From NCBI RefSeq assembly GCF_001531445.1, contig NZ_LQYA01000007.1, positions 32,730-96,729 of the forward strand: DNA of 64,000 bases, read 5' to 3'. The stretch is from Sporosarcina koreensis (GTDB taxonomy: Bacteria; Bacillota; Bacilli; Bacillales_A; Planococcaceae). The translations under genes were made by a program, and so were the position numbers. This document shows, piece after piece, positions 17,422-25,333 of the stretch; positions within the stretch are counted from its first letter, which is position 1, and every line of letters begins with the position of its first letter. The notes under the pieces are model-generated. The model made no database searches. It saw nothing but the letters and a program-made list of their open reading frames with translations, and was not told where the DNA came from.

Positions 17422-18759
17422 TTACAATATGAACGGCAATAAATATAATAAACTCCCTGTTATGATCCCGCTAACAATCATCGCAACAATGCAGAACCCC
17501 ATAATATGACGAATTCCTAATCCTGCTAATGCCAATGCCGGTAAAGCCCAAAAAGGTTGTAAAAGGTTTGTCCATGTATCTCCATAAGTAACGGCCATTG
17601 CAACTAACCCTTGTGAAACCCCTAATTGTTCCGCAATTGGCAGGAAAATTGGTCCCTGAATGATGATTTGTCCTCCTGCTGCCGGTATAAATAAATTTAG
17701 TAACCCAGCTGAGATATATGTTAGTAAAGGTAGAGTTTCAGCTGTAGCCATTGAGGCGAAGAATTCTGTTAAAGTTGTTCCCATTCCAGACTCAACGATT
17801 AAATTTGAAATTGCACCATAGATAGGGTAACCGATTAATAAAGGAACAACAGACTGGACTGATTTTCCGATTTCCTCCAAGTATGGTCGTACGCCCTTAT
17901 ATAAGAGTAACCCAACCCCGATCACCAACATGTTGATTGTGTTCAAGTTAATAGAATTTATCCCGCCGATGTAAAAACTATAGCCAAATGATAGTAAACA
18001 GATAGCACCAAGTATTATTGTAATAATCCTGTTATGATCCAATTTAGCAGCAAATGTTTCCCCAGATACTTCCTCAGTGTTTGCGCTTTCATTTTCGTGT
18101 GCCAAAATTTCAGGATCTATTGCAATAGCATATTCTTTAGCCGGAGTCATAAATCTACTTACTAGGGCATACGTAAGCAGCAAAGCTAAGGTGATAATTA
18201 GATTATAACCCGTAAAAATCGTTTCAGTTAAAGGGATTGTCCCATCTACACCGCCAATAGGATGACCCGGAGTGTTTAAGGTTAACGGAATTGAAGAGGA
18301 TAGCCCCGAACTCCATAGTGTAAATCCTATATAGGATGCTGCGATTAGCAAAGGATAATGAGTTCCTTTAACTTGTTTTGCCACTTCTTTAGCAAAAATA
18401 ATTCCCGCAACTAAAGCAATTCCCCAGTTTATTACGCCGACTAAAGAGGTCGTAATTGCAACAAAAAATACTGCTTGAGACGGTGTTTTCGGAATAGAAG
18501 CCAGTTTAACTAATGCTTTCTTTATGCCTTTGGTATTTGCTATTGCAGAACTCGCCAATAACACTAAGGATAGCTGCATAGTGAATGCGAGCATGCTCCA
18601 AAAACCAGTGCCGAAAGATGATAGTAAATCCGCTGGTGAACTCGGTGTAAATAAAAACCCGCTTAACAATACGGCTACTAGCATGAACACTCCTAATATC
18701 AAGGGGTCTGGAAAATATCGTTGAACAAGTGAGTTGAAAAAATTAGTAATTTTTTTCAT
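17422..18759 (-). CDS. AtoE-type short-chain fatty acid/carboxylate transporter
   Basis: A 445-residue membrane protein with about 12 hydrophobic helices, starting LVQRYFPDPLILGVFML. Segments such as GFWSMLAFTMQLSLVLL, NWGIALVAGIIFAKEVAK, FIPAAGGQIIIQGPI and YGDTWTNLLQPFWALPALA are hallmarks of the TIGR00366/AtoE family. The E. coli member imports short-chain fatty acids; here the neighbours suggest a short carboxylate that ends in a FAH-type reaction. AGGTTGA precedes the ATG. Confidence 0.9.
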   Translation of the reverse strand: MKKITNFFNSLVQRYFPDPLILGVFMLVAVLLSGFLFTPSSPADLLSSFGTGFWSMLAFTMQLSLVLLASSAIANTKGIKKALVKLASIPKTPSQAVFFVAITTSLVGVINWGIALVAGIIFAKEVAKQVKGTHYPLLIAASYIGFTLWSSGLSSSIPLTLNTPGHPIGGVDGTIPLTETIFTGYNLIITLALLLTYALVSRFMTPAKEYAIAIDPEILAHENESANTEEVSGETFAAKLDHNRIITIILGAICLLSFGYSFYIGGINSINLNTINMLVIGVGLLLYKGVRPYLEEIGKSVQSVVPLLIGYPIYGAISNLIVESGMGTTLTEFFASMATAETLPLLTYISAGLLNLFIPAAGGQIIIQGPIFLPIAEQLGVSQGLVAMAVTYGDTWTNLLQPFWALPALALAGLGIRHIMGFCIVAMIVSGIITGSLLYLLPFIL

Positions 18760-18823
18760 GTGTTATCAACCTCCACTACAAATTAGTATTTGCAATTTTT
18801 TCTTTGGAGTCCCTGATTTAATA

Positions 18824-18882
18824 GGGAAGTCAGAAGTGCGATTTTTCTGTTGCTTTTTTTCCGTTCTTTTGTCTGACTTCCC
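18824..18882. repeat. Inverted repeat inside the operon, upstream of the AtoE-type gene
   Basis: GGGAAGTCAGA (18824-18834) and TCTGACTTCCC (18872-18882) are perfect complements separated by 37 pyrimidine-rich bases. The interval 18760-18999 holds no gene. The element could be an mRNA structure separating the Rid and transporter genes or a small insertion. Confidence 0.55.
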
Positions 18883-18999
18883 GTATTGAATTCATATTTA
18901 CTCCCTTGATACAGTAGGGGAATTCCGTATGCCGTAGGTTACTTGTATGGCTGAATAAGCCGCTAAATCGGCTGGATCGATTAGGGTATTAATGAAATT

Positions 19000-19398
19000 T
19001 CATGCTTTACCAATGGCGATAGCATCAATTTCAATCAAATGTTCCTTACTAACCATTCTAGAAACTTCTAGCATTGCGCAAGCTGGATATGGCTTGGAAA
19101 AGTAACGTGCACGGACCTCATGTATTTCGCTAAACATCTCCATATCACGTATATAAAGGGTCATCTTTACAATGTCATTTAGCGTTAAATTTGCTTCTTC
19201 CAAAATTGCTTTTATGCTTAACAAAACTGTTTCGGTTTGAAGCTTTATATCATTTTCTCCAACAACGTTTCCTTCTTTATCTCTAGATGTAATACCCGAT
19301 ACAAACACCATTTTTTCAGGATGAATTACCTCGATGGCTTGGGAATAAACCCCTAATGGCTCGCTCAATTGAGTACTTACCAATTCATTTATTTTCAA
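19000..19398 (-). CDS. Rid (YjgF/YER057c/UK114) family protein, non-RidA type
   Basis: A 132-residue protein starting at TTG 19398 behind AGGAGG. The chorismate-mutase-like fold is clear: LSEPLGVYSQAIEV, MVFVSGITSRDKEGNVV, VKMTLYIRDMEMFSEIHEVRARYF and the end LIEIDAIAIGK. At the place where true RidA enzymes have an active-site arginine (about residue 105, usually PARS or similar) this protein has YPACAML, so it is probably not the canonical 2-aminoacrylate deaminase but one of the catabolic Rid subfamilies. Second gene of the operon. Confidence 0.85.
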   Translation of the reverse strand: MKINELVSTQLSEPLGVYSQAIEVIHPEKMVFVSGITSRDKEGNVVGENDIKLQTETVLLSIKAILEEANLTLNDIVKMTLYIRDMEMFSEIHEVRARYFSKPYPACAMLEVSRMVSKEHLIEIDAIAIGKA

Positions 19399-19416
19399 TT
19401 ATAAATACCTCCTAAA

Positions 19417-19815
19417 TTATTTTGCATCCTCGTCATTGTCATAAAAGTCAGGTCGGGAAGGATAATGCGGACCGTCATAAACTTCTAAAAAGATTGTTTC
19501 TTCCAATGCTATTGCAGGGCCATGAAAATGTCCCATTGCATTTGCGTAAAAGTCTCCTTTTTCTAATGTGATTCCAGATGTAGTGTATTGATATTTGCCA
19601 GATAGCATAAACATAAATTGATTCGAAGCATGTTCATGTAAAGTCGGTATTCCTGCTCCTTTTTCAAATTTAATCAACGCAATTGTGGCACCTGTTTCCT
19701 CATTTCTAAATAGCATTTTGTCATATAGACCTTCTAACGATTTCGCTTCCCAGCCCAAGTCATTCGTGTTCACTGTAAATTCGGTTTCCAGTTTTTGATT
19801 CGGATCATGTTTCAT
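19417..19815 (-). CDS. Cupin-domain protein
   Basis: The start ATG 19815 lies eight bases after AAGGGG; a GTG at 19824 overlaps that site. The 132-residue product is a single cupin: motif 1 includes PTLHEHASNQFMFMLSGKYQY (HxHx..., near residue 60) and motif 2 GDFYANAMGHFHGPAI. It may bind a metal and act as a small dioxygenase, isomerase or decarboxylase; the sequence does not say which. First gene of the operon with the Rid, transporter, GntR and FAH genes. Confidence 0.8.
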   Translation of the reverse strand: MKHDPNQKLETEFTVNTNDLGWEAKSLEGLYDKMLFRNEETGATIALIKFEKGAGIPTLHEHASNQFMFMLSGKYQYTTSGITLEKGDFYANAMGHFHGPAIALEETIFLEVYDGPHYPSRPDFYDNDEDAK

Positions 19816-19835
19816 CAAAATCACCCCTTATTTAA

Positions 19836-19864
19836 ATTATAATCATATATCATATATGATATAT
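19836..19864 (-). promoter_or_regulatory. Promoter -10 box with 20-bp perfect palindromic operator
   Basis: On the minus strand a TATAAT (19841-19836) is preceded by the perfect palindrome ATATATCATATATGATATAT (19845-19864), which would fill the space upstream of the -10 box and block RNA polymerase when bound. It precedes the first operon gene by about 25 bases. The GntR-FCD protein of the operon is the natural candidate to bind it (inference). Confidence 0.6.
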
Positions 19865-20153
19865 AGAATGATAAACCATGATACAAGAAAAAACAATAAT
19901 ATTTTTTGAAAGAGTCTAAAAAGGGTAAATGATGCGCAATTTAAACTATCTTTGGGAGGGAGGTTAATGAGAGGATGAGATTGGTTTGTTCGATGTCCCT
20001 TTAGTTTATATTTCTTATCCGCCTCCTTTTAGGTGACTAGATTTTGGATGATATTGATGGTTTACCTTTATCGGGATGTAGAAGGAACAGCTTCGTATCT
20101 AGATTTCTGCTTGTTTTTCGTGTTATTCAAGTATTTACGGTAATTGATTGCAT
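19865..20153. other. Intergenic region between two minus-strand catabolic units
   Basis: No gene or recognisable element is seen other than the flanking operator (19845-19864) and terminator (20154-20201). Confidence 0.4.
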
Positions 20154-20201
20154 AAAAAAACCTTTGTATGAATGACTAGGTGCTCATTCAATATACAAAG
20201 G
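20154..20201 (-). terminator. Terminator of the TrmB-cyclase-symporter-FAH operon
   Basis: CCTTTGTAT plus GAATGA pairs with TCATTC and ATACAAAGG (three-base bulge), followed on the minus strand by seven T. Confidence 0.88.
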
Positions 20202-20286
20202 CTGGAATGGTAAACGTCTGTTTTCACTGGTGCATTCATTATCATCTAGAAGTCATAGGTACTACAATTCATTATCCGTAATCACG

Positions 20287-21195
20287 TTATTCTCCAATGA
20301 GGTTCCGTAATACCCCCAACTCCGTAATCTCCAATTCCACTTCATCACCAGGTTGTAACCACGGATGAATGTCTTGCCCCAACTCTAGTAAACATCCGGT
20401 TCCAACCGTTCCTGAACCGATTACATCTCCGGGATATAATGTAACTCCTGCAGATGCGCGCTCAATCATTTCGCCGAATGTGTAATGGATATCTTTGAAG
20501 TTGCCTGTTGAAAGTAATTTGCCGTTTACTTTGGCAGTCATTTTTAAGTCGTATCGGTCGTGTAAGCGGTAGCTTTCCAACTCATCTTTCGTCACAATAT
20601 ACGGTCCGATGGAAGTAGCGGCATCCTTACCTTTGGCTGGACCAAGTCCGACTTGCATTTCCTGCATCTGTAAGTCTCGGGCAGACCAATCGTTAAAGAT
20701 TGTGTATCCGAAAATATAGTCATCTGCTTCAGCGGCTTTGATATTCTTTCCCTGTTTGCCGATGACTGCTGCAATTTCGAGTTCGTAATCGAACATTTTG
20801 CAATTCGGAGGTATCTCGATTGTTTGATTTGGCCCGTGAATGGATTGGTGGTTGGTAAAATAGAAAACCGGAATCTTATACCATTCAGGGTGAATGGTAA
20901 GACCGCTCTTTTTGGAAGCGTTCAGCAAGTGGTCTTCGAAAGCCATAAAATCTCGAATACTTGAAGGATCCTCCAGTGGTGCCAAGAGTTCCACTTCATT
21001 AATCGAAAACCCATTTTGCTGTTTGCCGGCTAACTGTTGTAATTCACGCATATTGTCTACACTTAATTTGATAAGCGCAGACATTGTATCTGGAAGGTTT
21101 CCACCGCTGCATTCTGCTATCGAATAGACTGTTTGTCCTTCAATCCAGCCAGCTTGCGCTTGTTGGTGCGGCGCTTTAAACGTGACGAGTTTCAT
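20287..21195 (-). CDS. FAH-family protein, second copy
   Basis: Best start ATG 21195, nine bases after AAAGGA; the earlier ATG at 21204 abuts it. About 302 residues. The metal-site pattern is KMFDYELEIAAVIGKQGKNI with two glutamates, NDWSARDLQMQEM with the aspartate, and LYPGDVIGSGTVGTGC; the end is LEITELGVLRNLIGE. Only distantly similar to the FAH protein at 15831-16697. Reactions in this family are hydrolysis or decarboxylation of dioxo- and oxo-acids from ring cleavage. It is the last gene of the operon with the symporter and cyclase. Confidence 0.88.
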   Translation of the reverse strand: MKLVTFKAPHQQAQAGWIEGQTVYSIAECSGGNLPDTMSALIKLSVDNMRELQQLAGKQQNGFSINEVELLAPLEDPSSIRDFMAFEDHLLNASKKSGLTIHPEWYKIPVFYFTNHQSIHGPNQTIEIPPNCKMFDYELEIAAVIGKQGKNIKAAEADDYIFGYTIFNDWSARDLQMQEMQVGLGPAKGKDAATSIGPYIVTKDELESYRLHDRYDLKMTAKVNGKLLSTGNFKDIHYTFGEMIERASAGVTLYPGDVIGSGTVGTGCLLELGQDIHPWLQPGDEVELEITELGVLRNLIGE

Positions 21196-21216
21196 ACTTG
21201 TCATTCCTTTCGAGAA

Positions 21217-23208
21217 TTAATGTACTGCATGCAGCTCTTCAGCCACAGTTGGAGAACTGGTGTATTTCTTTAAAATATCTTTTCCAGACGTGCTAAGGCT
21301 TACTTTTCTTCTCCATAAACCGGATTCGACTAGAAACCCTTGCTTAATGAGCTTTGAAAGAATAGCAGATGCTTTTAACGAGTCAAAGTTGTTTTCCTGG
21401 AGATGTTTATTCAACAGGACAAAACCGCTCTCTAACTTCTCAAGGAATAAATAATCTTCTTCTGTCAGTTGATCGCTGGCAAACTTGCCTCCCATTTCCT
21501 TTAAATAGAGATGAGGAGAAACGTTTGATGGAATATAGAATGTGTAAAATCCTGGACCTGAATATTTGCGTCTACGGATTACATGTTGCTTGTCTAGATC
21601 TTCGATAATTTTGTTGCTTATAGAAGAATCTACACCTAGCATGTCACTAATTTCCGCCATCGTATTGTAACCGTAATGAATGAGTGTCAATACTTCTTTC
21701 TCATCATCTGATAACGAAGTCGGAAGACGGAGATCTTCATTCCAATTCTTCTTTGTATAATAATCCGACTCACTCATCAAACTCACAACTACAGTCGTAA
21801 TAACCGTAACTGCTAGACCGACAACACCAACATGAGTGTATTGACCTAGGGGGATCAGTTTGGTCAAGTCAAGAATTGTAAAGAGGGCTGTCGCCGAGAT
21901 TCCGAAAACCGCGCCATAAAAAGCGCCCTTTTTCGTTGTACCTTTCCACCACATGCCTAAGAAGACGAGAATGGATGGTGCACCGAGCCAAGCCGTGGAG
22001 AAGGCGAATAGATAGAGCGGTCCGCCAGGGTAGAAGCATAATGCCCAAACAATCAGCCCTAGCCCTAATGTGATGACTTTTGAAGGTAACGTTAATTCTT
22101 TAGAAGTTGCATTCGGCCGATAGTAACGTTGGTAAAGATCACGTACCGCCGTACTGGAAGCTCCAATAAGAGCTGTGGTTGAAGTTGATATTGATGCAGC
22201 CAATGCACCAAGTAGAGCAAAAGCGGCGACGACGATTGGCAGCGCCTTCAAAACAACTCCAAATGCCGCCATTGGGTCAACGGTTCCGTATGGAAGGAAC
22301 TGATCTCCCATGGCAGATCCTGCATACAAGCCTGTTAACGCTAAAATCAAGATAGGAACGAATACTAGGAGCAGTGCGCCAAAAACGAATGAAAGCTTAG
22401 CAGTCCGCTCACTTCGAGTCGATGAAACGCGTAGCCAGTAGTAATTGTTGCCCCACACAAGGAAACAGGCGAATAAGATGATGAAAGTCAAACCACTTGG
22501 ATATTGAAAAGAGAGTAACGGCAACTGTCCACCTGCTATTCCACTCGTCCAGTAGCTTCCATTCCCAGGCCAATTACTTCCTATGAAATCAAACCCGCCA
22601 AACTTGGAGATAATCGTAATGAGCATAACGGGTAAAGCGATTAGGCCAATACACATTTGAATGAAATCTGTCAGTGTAACTGCCCAAAATCCGCCGATAT
22701 ACGTAAATAGAAGGAACATCGCAAAAATGACAGACAATGTGCCGATCAGCGACCATCCTGTAAAGCTTGTTGTTACAATTGCCATGGACATAACGTTATT
22801 TGCCATAATGCCCAGCAAGCCCAGTATTGTCGCAATCGTCACTAGCGTTCTAGTTCTCTTGTCGAAACGCATTTCTAGCCATTCGGATAAAGTATGTGCT
22901 CCGGATCGGCGAATATATGGAGCGAAAAAAAGTCCATAGAGCGCAAGGCCGCCTATTCCGTATATGACGCCGAAGCCGAAAGAGCCCCAGAAACCAGTTA
23001 AAATTGCGAGACCTGGTCCTAGTGTAATAATAGTTCCGGCAAAACCGATTGCGGCGACCCCGAAAATATTCACAAGCAATCCAATTTCTCGACCAGCGAT
23101 AAAATAGTCATTTGAACCGGTAACCCATTTTCTAGTTACCCATCCCCCTAATAAAAGAACTACTACAAATGCTGCGAAAAAGATTAAGAAAACACCATTG
23201 AAGCCCAT
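21217..23208 (-). CDS. Sodium:solute symporter (SSS) with C-terminal tandem winged-helix-like domains
   Basis: Start ATG 23208, six bases after GAGG. About 663 residues, against 480-520 for ordinary SSS proteins. Residues 1-480 contain about 13 hydrophobic helices with the family starts GSNDYFIAGREIGLLVNIFG and the loop TLSEWLEMRFDKRTR, and LAASISTSTTALIGASST, which resembles the Na+ site segment. From about residue 495 a soluble part begins: SLSDDEKEVLTLIHYGYNTMAEISDMLGVDSSISNKIIEDLDKQ looks like a winged helix-turn-helix, and a second similar unit follows (TEEDYLFLEKLESGF ... ASAILSKLIKQGFLVESG). Such a tail should be cytoplasmic. It may regulate transport or bind DNA or a partner. Imports the substrate of the cyclase and FAH enzymes. 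Confidence 0.85.
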   Translation of the reverse strand: MGFNGVFLIFFAAFVVVLLLGGWVTRKWVTGSNDYFIAGREIGLLVNIFGVAAIGFAGTIITLGPGLAILTGFWGSFGFGVIYGIGGLALYGLFFAPYIRRSGAHTLSEWLEMRFDKRTRTLVTIATILGLLGIMANNVMSMAIVTTSFTGWSLIGTLSVIFAMFLLFTYIGGFWAVTLTDFIQMCIGLIALPVMLITIISKFGGFDFIGSNWPGNGSYWTSGIAGGQLPLLSFQYPSGLTFIILFACFLVWGNNYYWLRVSSTRSERTAKLSFVFGALLLVFVPILILALTGLYAGSAMGDQFLPYGTVDPMAAFGVVLKALPIVVAAFALLGALAASISTSTTALIGASSTAVRDLYQRYYRPNATSKELTLPSKVITLGLGLIVWALCFYPGGPLYLFAFSTAWLGAPSILVFLGMWWKGTTKKGAFYGAVFGISATALFTILDLTKLIPLGQYTHVGVVGLAVTVITTVVVSLMSESDYYTKKNWNEDLRLPTSLSDDEKEVLTLIHYGYNTMAEISDMLGVDSSISNKIIEDLDKQHVIRRRKYSGPGFYTFYIPSNVSPHLYLKEMGGKFASDQLTEEDYLFLEKLESGFVLLNKHLQENNFDSLKASAILSKLIKQGFLVESGLWRRKVSLSTSGKDILKKYTSSPTVAEELHAVH

Positions 23209-23222
23209 GGTCATCCTCCCCT

Positions 23223-23984
23223 TTATTCGAAAATGGCGACTGGTCTTGCCCAGCCGGCACTTCCGTCTTTGACCTTGATAGGAAATGCAGCAACTTTGAA
23301 TCCGTGTTTTCTAGGTAACTGATCTAAGTTTGCAAGTTTCTCAATTTGGCAATACTCCGCCTCTTTGCCGACATAATGGGCAGCCCATAAAATGTCTTCC
23401 CGTGGATTTTCTCGAAAATGCTGTGCTTGGAGAGGAAGCGGAATGTCCCAACCCCATGCATCGATGCCCATGACTTTAATACCTTTATCAATAAGCCATC
23501 TAGTTGCATTCGCTGACACTCCGGCATGGCAAAATGCATATTCATCATCGTAATACTTCTTATCGGCATCAGTGCGAACGAGTACGATGTCGAAAGGTTG
23601 TAGTTCATAATTCATTTCAACTAGCTTTTCTTTGAAGTCTTCGACCTGCAGTTCATATCCCGCCGCTTTATCACTGAAATCAAAGACTACGCCATTTCCG
23701 TAAAACCATTCAACTGGCAGTTCATCAATCGTCCTGGATTTCTTACCTGCTGTCATATCGGCATAATGCCAAGGCGCATCTACATGGGTACCAGTATGGG
23801 TCGTTAAAGTTACGGTTTCGACAGCCCATGCTTTGCTGTCAGGGAAGTTCTCTTTCTCCAAACCTAAAATAGCTGCAGCTTGTTCAGCTCCCTTTTCATG
23901 TGTCTCATATTCAATTGTTGGTGGAAAAGGTTCTTTCGCATTACTGTCCATCGGTACACTTAAATCGATAATTTGAGCTCCCAC
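23223..23984 (-). CDS. Cyclase-family hydrolase (kynurenine formamidase/isatin hydrolase-like)
   Basis: Start GTG 23984, eight bases after AAAGGGG; the frame extends to 24086 without a better site. About 253 residues of the PF04199 family. The metal-binding motif HxGTHxDxPxH appears as HTGTHVDAPWHYAD, with later residues in FDIVLVRTDADKKYY and MGIDAWGWDIPL. Known members hydrolyse N-formylkynurenine, isatin or related cyclic amides using Zn2+ or Mn2+. With the FAH-family enzyme and a symporter in the operon, ring opening of an imported amide or lactone is likely (inference). Confidence 0.86.
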   Translation of the reverse strand: MGAQIIDLSVPMDSNAKEPFPPTIEYETHEKGAEQAAAILGLEKENFPDSKAWAVETVTLTTHTGTHVDAPWHYADMTAGKKSRTIDELPVEWFYGNGVVFDFSDKAAGYELQVEDFKEKLVEMNYELQPFDIVLVRTDADKKYYDDEYAFCHAGVSANATRWLIDKGIKVMGIDAWGWDIPLPLQAQHFRENPREDILWAAHYVGKEAEYCQIEKLANLDQLPRKHGFKVAAFPIKVKDGSAGWARPVAIFE

Positions 23985-24082
23985 TCTCAAAACCCCTTTC
24001 GAAATTGGACTAATATAAAAACGGCCAACGATCCTCCTTTCTCCCCCTTTTTTATAATTAACGATAAATCGGTGATACCTTC

Positions 24083-24889
24083 TCAAAAAATATCTAAAAG
24101 CCCTCCAAAATTTTCACCATATTTAGCTGCTAATTCATCATGGAAGTGGTTCACAACTTGATTGATATAAATATCGTGTCGAATATAGTTGAGCGTAGTA
24201 CGCGTTAACGCTGTATGACTGGATATAATGGCATGTGCATTTCCTTCAGCAGAATGAAGTATAAAGACACTTTTTTCATCTAATACACATGAAAGTTCTC
24301 CCGTATGCCTGCGGTCGGAGAATTCACCTTGGTGATGGGTGAAATGTAACCATGGAATCTTCTTTTCAGTGCCATCGAATAGAATGGAGATTACTCGAAC
24401 CCCCTTCTTAAACGCTTCAAGTAAGTCATCCCATAAAAGCTCCAATTCACTGTTCCAGCAACTAAGGTAAATTGTTTGTTCTGTAGATTGGATCATATTC
24501 CTTAAAGAATCAATGGAAGATACATATCCATCCAAATGATAAAGTTCCGACCAATCTGGTTTCATCTGATTGGAGATCACTTTAAATTGGCTTTCCATAA
24601 AAGCGGTATCGTTTTGGAAGTCCAATTCTATCTTTCGTAATAGCTCCTTATAAGGAAGGGGAGAATATAATTTTTTAGTTGTATAATTGCCGTCTAAAAC
24701 CGGAAAGACTACTTCTTTTTCACACATTCGATTTAGATTTTCGTACACTTTCGGACTAGGAACGCCCGATTTAATAGCGATTTCATTTCCGTTTAATGGA
24801 TTAGATTGTAATAAAGCAACATAGATTTTAGCTTCATATTCCGTAAATCCATATCTTTTTAGAGTTGAGTTTGTTTTGTCAATATTCAT
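24083..24889 (-). CDS. TrmB-family transcriptional regulator
   Basis: The likely start is ATG 24889. The 268-residue protein has an N-terminal winged helix (residues 8-75: KRYGFTEYEAKIYVALLQSNPLNGNEIAIKSGVPSPKVYENLNRM), a coiled-coil-like linker, and a C-terminal domain (about 110-260) resembling the phospholipase-D-like sensor domain of TrmB proteins (TEQTIYLSCWNSELELLWDDLLEAFKKGVRVISILFD). TrmB regulators respond to small ligands. It overlaps or abuts the cyclase gene's frame and heads the operon, so it is probably its regulator. Confidence 0.88.
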   Translation of the reverse strand: MNIDKTNSTLKRYGFTEYEAKIYVALLQSNPLNGNEIAIKSGVPSPKVYENLNRMCEKEVVFPVLDGNYTTKKLYSPLPYKELLRKIELDFQNDTAFMESQFKVISNQMKPDWSELYHLDGYVSSIDSLRNMIQSTEQTIYLSCWNSELELLWDDLLEAFKKGVRVISILFDGTEKKIPWLHFTHHQGEFSDRRHTGELSCVLDEKSVFILHSAEGNAHAIISSHTALTRTTLNYIRHDIYINQVVNHFHDELAAKYGENFGGLLDIF

Positions 24890-24909
24890 TTTTATCACCT
24901 GGATTAATA

Positions 24910-24930
24910 TTACTACCATGGTTGTAGTAA
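24910..24930. promoter_or_regulatory. Candidate TrmB-type operator TTACTAC-N7-GTAGTAA
   Basis: A perfect seven-base inverted repeat with seven-base spacer, 21 bases upstream of the TrmB gene start. TrmB-family operators contain TACT-N-AGTA-type half sites, so autoregulation of the operon is plausible. Confidence 0.6.
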
Positions 24931-25333
24931 GTCAATTAGAATTTTCCGCTTATTTGAATTATAAGGTCGAAAATAAACTTTGAAAGTGTGTAGGAGGCTT
25001 TTGAATAAACAAACAAAGCGCCAAAATCACATTCAATCCGTAAATGGGTGAATGTGGCTTGACGCTTTCTTTTATTTCAATTATTTTCCTGATCGAAAAT
25101 TCATTTCATACTGCCTGCCATTATCGACAAACAACAGCAATTGGTAGAATATTCTCCGTGCCAGGGCCTGGGGAGCAATTTACTTTATCGATTCTTGTCC
25201 TCGATTATAGTGTCATTATGGGAATTACACTTTTCTATAGGGCGCTATTCATATCAGTCGTCTTAATCATCTTAATCATTGGCATTCTTTACGGGTTCTT
25301 GGATCAAGCGGCAAGGAACCATCCCCGCCACCA
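24931..25333. other. Intergenic region with bidirectional hairpin and an unconvincing open frame
   Basis: Apart from the hairpin at 25015-25072, a plus-strand open frame spans 25044-25391 with one hydrophobic helix near its end (IMGITLFYRALFISVVLIIL). It has no ribosome site, begins inside the hairpin and overlaps the 3' end of the regulator gene, so it may be a decayed membrane gene rather than a live one. Confidence 0.4.
25015..25072. terminator. Bidirectional terminator-like hairpin
   Basis: AAAGCG with CGCTTT, CAA with TTG, and TCACATTCA with TGAATGTGG form an interrupted stem of about 18 bp, flanked by T-rich sequence on both strands. It could terminate transcription leaving the LuxR/MalT-like gene, although it is about 260 bases past that stop. 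Confidence 0.6.
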
